Assembly (NCBI GenBank): GCA_002095305.1
Contig: MIEI01000039.1
Span: forward strand, 1 to 42,387
DNA: 42,387 nucleotides
Reading direction: 5' to 3'
Origin: Pantoea brenneri
Lineage (GTDB): Bacteria > Pseudomonadota > Gammaproteobacteria > Enterobacterales > Enterobacteriaceae
Numbering within the stretch: position 1 is the stretch's first letter; each line of letters starts with the position of its first letter. The translations under genes were made by a program, and so were the position numbers. Below, piece by piece: positions 37,473-42,387 of this stretch. The notes under the pieces are model-generated. The model saw only the letters and a program-made list of their open reading frames with translations. It was not told where the DNA came from and did not search any database.

Positions 37473-40346
37473 TTACTGATAATCGCTCATCGGTACGCAG
37501 GAGCAGAACAGATTGCGGTCACCAAACACATCATCCAGACGTTTTACCGTCGGCCAGTATTTGTTGTGGCTGCCCGCCGGGAAAACCGCCAGTTCACGGC
37601 TGTAAGGATGCGTCCACTCGCTGACGATTTCCAGTTGGGTATGCGGCGCATTCACCAGTGGGTTGTCTTCCAGCGGCCATTCGCCCGCCGCGACCCGGTC
37701 GATCTCCATACGAATAGAGAGCATCGCATCAATAAAGCGGTCCAGCTCGATTTTGCTTTCCGATTCGGTCGGCTCCACCATCAGCGTGCCCGCGACCGGG
37801 AACGACATGGTTGGCGCATGGAAACCGTAGTCGATCAGGCGTTTGGCAATATCCAGTTCGCTGATGCCGGTCTGCTCTTTCAGTGGCCGGATATCAAGAA
37901 TACATTCGTGCGCCACCCGACCATCACGGCCGGTATAGAGCACCGGATAGGCGGACTGCAAACGACTGGCAATATAGTTGGCATTCAGGATCGCGACTGA
38001 ACTGGCCTGCTTCAGCCCTTCTGCTCCCATCATGCGGATGTACATCCAGCTGATCGGCAGAATAGAGGCGCTGCCAAACGGGGCCGCTGACACCGCTCCC
38101 TGCTGGGTTAATACGCCATCGATCTGCACCACGCTATGGCCCGGAACAAACGGTGCCAGATGCGCTTTTACGCCAATCGGCCCCATTCCCGGTCCGCCGC
38201 CGCCGTGCGGGATACAGAAGGTTTTATGCAGGTTAAGGTGCGAGACATCCGCGCCAATATAGCCTGGCGTGGTGATACCGACCTGGGCATTCATGTTTGC
38301 GCCGTCGAGATAAACCTGACCGCCGTACTGATGCACAATCTGGCAGACTTCGCGGATGGTCTCTTCATAAACGCCGTGTGTTGACGGATAGGTCACCATG
38401 ATGCAGGAGAGTTTATCGCCCGCCTGTGCCGCTTTCTCACGCAGATCGCCGAGGTCGATGTTGCCCTGTTTGTCACAGGCCACCACTACCACATCCATGC
38501 CGGCCATCTGGGCCGACGCCGGATTGGTGCCGTGCGCCGAGCTGGGGATCAGGCAGAGGTGACGGTCGCCCTGATTGCGGCTTTCATGATAACGACGAAT
38601 TGCCAGCAGACCGGCATATTCGCCCTGTGCACCAGAGTTCGGCTGCATGCAAAGCGCATCGTAACCGGTGAGCTGCACCAGCCACTGTGACAGCTGACCG
38701 ATCATCTGCAGATAACCGCTGGCCTGTTCTGCCGGGCAGAACGGGTGCAGTTCGGCAAATTCCGGCCAGGTAATCGGGATCATTTCTGCCGCGGCGTTGA
38801 GCTTCATGGTGCAGGAGCCCAGAGGGATCATCGCCTGATTCAGCGCCAGATCCTTTTTCTCCAGGCTGTGCATGTAGCGCATCATCTCTGTTTCACTGTG
38901 ATGACGGTTGAACACCGGATGGGTCAGAATATCGCTGTGGCGCTGCAAACCGGCTGGAATCGACTGGCTCTCCAGTGCGACTTCGCTGTCGAGCTTATCC
39001 AGATCCAGGCCGTGCGCATCGCCCAGCAGAATGGCGAACAGCGCCAGAATATCTTCACGACGGGTGGTTTCATCCAGCGTGATGCCAACAGCATGGTGAA
39101 TATCGCTTCGCAGGTTGACGCCAAAGCTCTGAGCGCGGTTCAGGACCGCCGCTTTGTCTGTTACTTCAACCGTCAGCGTATCGAACCAGTGCTGATGACG
39201 CAGCGTCAGGCCGCCTTGTTGCAAGCCCGCCGCCAGAATGTTGGTAAAACGATGAATACGTGAGGCAATGCGTTTCAGTCCGGCCGGACCGTGGAATACC
39301 GCATACAGGCCAGCGATATTCGCCAGCAGCACCTGTGAGGTACAGATGTTGGAGTTGGCCTTTTCACGACGGATATGCTGTTCACGGGTCTGCATCGCCA
39401 TGCGCAGCGCGGTATTACCGGCGGCATCGCGGGAGACGCCGATGATGCGCCCCGGCATTGAACGTTTATGCTCATCGCGGCTGGCGAAGAAGGCCGCATG
39501 AGGGCCACCGTACCCCATCGGCACGCCGAAGCGTTGTGCCGAGCCAAAGACAATATCGGCACCCTGCTTGCCTGGCGCTTCCAGCAGGACCAGCGACATG
39601 AAATCCGCTGCGACGCTGACCACCACTTTGCGGGCTTTCAGTCCGGCAATCAGCGCGCTGTAATCGTGCGCTTCACCGGTGGTGCCAACCTGTTGCAGCA
39701 GCACGCCAAACAGATCGTCATGATCCTGCGCTTTTTCAGCCCGATCGATAATCAGTTCAAAGCCAAAAGTTTCGGCACGGGTCCGCACCACATCCAGCGT
39801 TTGCGGATGAATATCATCGGCAATAAAGAATTTGTTGGCATTTTTCAGCTTGCTGACGCGTCTGGCCATCGCCATCGCTTCTGCCGCAGCGGTCGCTTCG
39901 TCCAGCAGCGAGGCCGAGGCGATATCCATGCCGGTCAGATCGAGGGTCACCTGCTGGAAGTTTAACAACGCCTCCAGTCGTCCCTGCGAAACTTCCGGCT
40001 GATACGGAGTATACGCGGTGTACCAGCCTGGGTTTTCCAGCATATTGCGCAGGATAACCGGTGGGGTGATCACCGCGCTATATCCCATCCCGATCCAGGA
40101 TTTGTAACGCAGATTCTGGCTGGCAATCGCTTTCAGTTCAGCCAGCGCCTGTTGTTCCGTCGCCGCTTCACCCACGGCTGGCGGGCCGGGCAACTGAATG
40201 TCGGCCGGGACAATCGTGCCGATTAACGCCTCCAGCGAGGGGGCGCCAATCGCCTCAAGCATCATCGCTTGCTGCTCGGGTGAAGGACCGATATGGCGCT
40301 CAATGAATGCACCGTTGTGTTCAAGCTGGCTGAGAGTCTGAGTCAT
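37473..40346 (-). CDS. gcvP: gcvP, glycine dehydrogenase (decarboxylating), P-protein
   Basis: The P-protein decarboxylates glycine with PLP and transfers the aminomethyl group to lipoyl-GcvH. Start ATG 40346 ([22 protein letters not shown]) gives 957 residues, the E. coli length. The N-terminal half (ending around residue 430) is the inactive-type lobe; the C-terminal half carries the PLP lysine in [22 protein letters not shown] longer reading to 40388 is not supported. Last gene of gcvT-gcvH-gcvP. Confidence 0.97.
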   Translation of the reverse strand: MTQTLSQLEHNGAFIERHIGPSPEQQAMMLEAIGAPSLEALIGTIVPADIQLPGPPAVGEAATEQQALAELKAIASQNLRYKSWIGMGYSAVITPPVILRNMLENPGWYTAYTPYQPEVSQGRLEALLNFQQVTLDLTGMDIASASLLDEATAAAEAMAMARRVSKLKNANKFFIADDIHPQTLDVVRTRAETFGFELIIDRAEKAQDHDDLFGVLLQQVGTTGEAHDYSALIAGLKARKVVVSVAADFMSLVLLEAPGKQGADIVFGSAQRFGVPMGYGGPHAAFFASRDEHKRSMPGRIIGVSRDAAGNTALRMAMQTREQHIRREKANSNICTSQVLLANIAGLYAVFHGPAGLKRIASRIHRFTNILAAGLQQGGLTLRHQHWFDTLTVEVTDKAAVLNRAQSFGVNLRSDIHHAVGITLDETTRREDILALFAILLGDAHGLDLDKLDSEVALESQSIPAGLQRHSDILTHPVFNRHHSETEMMRYMHSLEKKDLALNQAMIPLGSCTMKLNAAAEMIPITWPEFAELHPFCPAEQASGYLQMIGQLSQWLVQLTGYDALCMQPNSGAQGEYAGLLAIRRYHESRNQGDRHLCLIPSSAHGTNPASAQMAGMDVVVVACDKQGNIDLGDLREKAAQAGDKLSCIMVTYPSTHGVYEETIREVCQIVHQYGGQVYLDGANMNAQVGITTPGYIGADVSHLNLHKTFCIPHGGGGPGMGPIGVKAHLAPFVPGHSVVQIDGVLTQQGAVSAAPFGSASILPISWMYIRMMGAEGLKQASSVAILNANYIASRLQSAYPVLYTGRDGRVAHECILDIRPLKEQTGISELDIAKRLIDYGFHAPTMSFPVAGTLMVEPTESESKIELDRFIDAMLSIRMEIDRVAAGEWPLEDNPLVNAPHTQLEIVSEWTHPYSRELAVFPAGSHNKYWPTVKRLDDVFGDRNLFCSCVPMSDYQ

Positions 40347-40426
40347 TAGCAGTAAATCCTGAATCGGGCTGGGGAACAGAGAGTGCAAACAGAAATCTGC
40401 GGCCTCTGCGCGAGGCCGCCTGACGA

Positions 40427-40813
40427 TTACTCGTCGATAGAGGCTTTGTAAGCATCCGCGTCCAGCAGCGTGTCAATTTCAGACTCGTCGCTGGCTTTGA
40501 TTTTGAATAACCAGCCGCCGTCATAAGGTTCGCTGTTGACCTGCTCTGGCGAATCGGACAGAAGATCGTTAACCGCAACAATCTCACCGCTGATCGGTGC
40601 ATAGATGTCGGAGGCCGCTTTGACTGATTCGGCGACTGCACACTCTTCACCAGCAGCAAAGGTTGCGCCGACTTCAGGCAGATCGACAAACACCATGTCA
40701 CCCAGCAGTTCCTGCGCATGTTCGGTGATGCCTACGGTATAAGAACCATCTTCTTCTTTGCGCACCCACTCGTGGCTGTCGCGGTACTTCAACGTATTTG
40801 GCACATTGCTCAT
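40427..40813 (-). CDS. gcvH: gcvH, glycine cleavage system H-protein
   Basis: Small lipoyl carrier that shuttles the aminomethyl group from GcvP to GcvT and is reoxidised by lipoamide dehydrogenase. It is 128 residues. The lipoylated Lys65 is in [15 protein letters not shown], and the hairpin-fold ends [14 protein letters not shown] and GGWLFKIK are present. It lies 80 bases before gcvP and 23 after gcvT. Confidence 0.97.
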   Translation of the reverse strand: MSNVPNTLKYRDSHEWVRKEEDGSYTVGITEHAQELLGDMVFVDLPEVGATFAAGEECAVAESVKAASDIYAPISGEIVAVNDLLSDSPEQVNSEPYDGGWLFKIKASDESEIDTLLDADAYKASIDE

Positions 40814-40836
40814 TGGCCATTTCTCCTGAATAAAAT

Positions 40837-41934
40837 TTACTGGGCGACCGGTTTACCGGCGCGGACAAAAATCGGTCGGGTAACCTTTACCGGCATCTGG
40901 CGGTTACGGATCTCAACGATGGCGGTGTCGCCGATACTGGCTGGCACGCGTGCCAGGGCAATGCTGTAACCCAGAGTGGGCGAAAACGAACCGCTGGTGA
41001 TGATCCCTTCCTGTGGCTCGCCCTGATCGTCGGTAAAGCGCACGGGCAAGCCGTTACGCAGCACGCCTTTTTCGGTCAGGATCAGCCCGACCAGTTTTTC
41101 GGTGCCGCGTTCACGCTGTAACGTCAGCGCTTCACGTCCGATGAAGGCCCGATCGGCCGGCTCCCAGCTCACCGTCCAGCCCATGTTGGCAGCCAGCGGT
41201 GAAACGCTTTCATCCATTTCCTGACCGTACAGGTTCATGCCGGCTTCCAGCCGCAGCGTGTCACGTGCACCGAGACCCGCAGGTTTTACTCCGGCGGCCA
41301 GCAACCGCTGCCAGAAATCGGCCGCCTCGTCTGCCGGTAACGCAATCTCATATCCCGCTTCGCCGGTGTAGCCGGTGGTGGCAATAAACAGCGCCTCCGC
41401 CTGTACGCCGAAGAACGGCTTCATCCCGGATACCGCCTGCCGTTGTGTCTTGCTGAACAGCGTCTGCGCTTTCTGCTGGGCCTGCGGCCCCTGTACGGCA
41501 ATCAGCGCCAGATCGTCACGTTCGGTCAGCGTAATGCCGTAGCCCTGCGCATGTTCAGCGATCCAGGCGAGGTCTTTCTCCCGCGTTGCGGAATTCACCA
41601 CCAGCCGGAAAAAGTCTTCGCTCATAAAGTAAACAATCAAATCATCAATGACGCCACCTGATGCATTCAGCATGCCGGTATAGAGCGCCTTGCCGGGCTG
41701 AGTCAGTTTTGCCACGTCATTTGCCAGCAGGTAGCGCAGAAATTCGCGGGTACGCGGGCCTTTCAGGTCAACAATGGTCATGTGGGAGACATCAAACATG
41801 CCGGCGTCATTACGCACCGCATGATGCTCATCCATCTGGGAGCCATAGTGCAGCGGCATCATCCAGCCATGAAAATCCACCATGCGAGCGCCGCAGGCCT
41901 GATGCTGTTCAAACAGAGGTGTTTGCTGAGTCAT
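40837..41934 (-). CDS. gcvT: gcvT, aminomethyltransferase (T-protein)
   Basis: GcvT releases ammonia from aminomethyl-GcvH and passes the one-carbon unit to tetrahydrofolate, giving 5,10-methylene-THF. It is 365 residues (364 in E. coli) with [46 protein letters not shown] and the C-terminal barrel ending [13 protein letters not shown] chose ATG 41934 ([11 protein letters not shown]) by alignment with E. coli; ATG 41940 is two codons upstream. First gene of the gcv operon. It is a paralogue of ygfZ in this same window. Confidence 0.96.
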   Translation of the reverse strand: MTQQTPLFEQHQACGARMVDFHGWMMPLHYGSQMDEHHAVRNDAGMFDVSHMTIVDLKGPRTREFLRYLLANDVAKLTQPGKALYTGMLNASGGVIDDLIVYFMSEDFFRLVVNSATREKDLAWIAEHAQGYGITLTERDDLALIAVQGPQAQQKAQTLFSKTQRQAVSGMKPFFGVQAEALFIATTGYTGEAGYEIALPADEAADFWQRLLAAGVKPAGLGARDTLRLEAGMNLYGQEMDESVSPLAANMGWTVSWEPADRAFIGREALTLQRERGTEKLVGLILTEKGVLRNGLPVRFTDDQGEPQEGIITSGSFSPTLGYSIALARVPASIGDTAIVEIRNRQMPVKVTRPIFVRAGKPVAQ

Positions 41935-41940
41935 AACCAT

Positions 41941-42328
41941 CCTGTGCAGAAGCGAGTGAGTACCAAAGCGCGCCGCAAACCCTGCCGACGCAAACGTTCT
42001 CTTTAGGCTGACGTTACCACCGAATCTGGCGATTAACCATAAGCAAACCGGGGTCGAAAGCTGATGCACAGCCTAACCAGGATTAATCACCGACAGGATA
42101 AAAAACTGCAATTTTGTGATTAATCACGCAATAAATGTAGGAAGGTTAAATAAACGCAGCAAATTTATGCGAGAAGCCGTTCAGGATGTTAAAAAAATGC
42201 GGTGTTCGCCGATGCACCGAATAAGAAAAAGTAATGCGAATTGAGCGGCAAAATTAGAATAAATCAAACGAGGGGCGATAGTGGTGCGGCGCTGCCTTGT
42301 GATGGTGCAGAGTGGGTTTCGGACAGAA
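41941..42328. promoter_or_regulatory. gcvT upstream control region with GATTAATCAC repeats
   Basis: About 390 bases without a gene precede gcvT. GATTAATCAC occurs twice, at 42081-42090 and 42118-42127; the second sits in the perfect palindrome GTGATTAATCAC (42116-42127). The middle part is AT-rich (about 42095-42260). In E. coli this region carries GcvA, Lrp and PurR sites and is unusually long; AT-rich spacing suits Lrp. Which factor binds the palindrome is not clear. I see no tandem glycine-riboswitch fold. Confidence 0.5.
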
Positions 42329-42350
42329 AAAAAGCCAGCAAATGCTGGCT
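42326..42350 (-). terminator. Intrinsic terminator of the upstream (ubiI-like) gene
   Basis: On the minus strand AGCCAGC, loop ATTT, GCTGGCT is followed by seven T. It is 22 bases after the stop of the gene that enters from the right edge, and so separates it from the gcv promoter. Confidence 0.85.
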
Positions 42351-42371
42351 CGGGAGCGGGTCAGTGCGGGT

Positions 42372-42387
42372 TCAGCGTAGCCACGCC
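42372..42387 (-). CDS. ubiI: Last codons of a gene cut by the window edge, probably ubiI
   Basis: On the minus strand one frame ends Ala-Trp-Leu-Arg-stop (TGA 42374-42372). E. coli UbiI (VisC), the hydroxylase gene that lies directly upstream of gcvT, ends Glu-Trp-Leu-Arg. The terminator just downstream supports a gene ending here. Only four residues are visible, so the name rests on gene order. Confidence 0.5.

Noticed and set aside
38745..39263. Open frames on plus opposite gcvP
   Set aside because: They are antisense to a highly conserved gene and have no independent support such as a ribosome-binding site or homology.
41941..42328. Glycine riboswitch upstream of gcvT
   Set aside because: No tandem aptamer-like paired elements are visible, and Enterobacterales control gcv mainly through GcvA, Lrp and PurR.

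Overview
The window is chromosomal DNA from a member of Enterobacterales. The gene order matches the Escherichia coli ptsP-to-gcv segment, and protein divergence plus plant-type accessory genes suggest Erwiniaceae (Pantoea or Erwinia-like); the genus is an inference. I see no rRNA, tRNA, insertion sequence, prophage or CRISPR array.

Layout. Positions 105-6578 hold the backbone ptsP-rppH (minus), an intergenic block with DnaA boxes at the known position of DARS2, then mutH, the TerC-family gene ygdQ, the lipoprotein gene ygdR and tas (plus). Positions 6619-11554 are an accessory beta-glucoside locus: acetyltransferase, FadR-family regulator, PTS IIB, 6-phospho-beta-glucosidase and PTS IIC on minus, PTS IIA divergent on plus, with four operator-like palindromes between. 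Then come lysA/lysR, an MFS exporter gene, and a small lipoprotein protease gene. Positions 16078-24833 are backbone: lysS, prfB (with its programmed frameshift), recJ, dsbC, xerD, fldB, cptA, sdhE, ygfZ. Positions 24878-33489 are a second accessory insert, placed between ygfZ and trhA. The right end holds trhA, an RpiR-type regulator gene, bglA, ygfF, the glycine cleavage operon gcvTHP, and the last codons of a gene that looks like ubiI.

The most interesting system is the 24878-33489 insert. A tightly coupled minus-strand operon encodes an MFS importer, a fused dihydroxyacetone-kinase-type enzyme (DhaK+DhaL), a divergent triosephosphate-isomerase homologue, a xylose-isomerase-like TIM-barrel protein and a PGDH_C-type dehydrogenase, followed by a SorC-family regulator gene. 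Divergent on plus are an RpiB-type isomerase and a transaldolase. The set fits a route that makes L-erythrulose (possibly from D-apionate, derived from the plant sugar apiose), phosphorylates it, isomerises it to D-erythrose 4-phosphate, and passes it to transaldolase. Direct repeats of TGAACA in the divergent promoter region are candidate regulator sites.

Sequence quality matters here. Seven otherwise intact genes (ptsP, rppH, tas, the first phospho-beta-glucosidase, lysA, recJ, the MFS importer) each carry one single-base deletion; adding one base restores an intact product, of the same or nearly the same length as E. coli where I could compare. I read these as probable assembly or sequencing errors in short G/C runs, though true gene decay cannot be excluded from the sequence alone.
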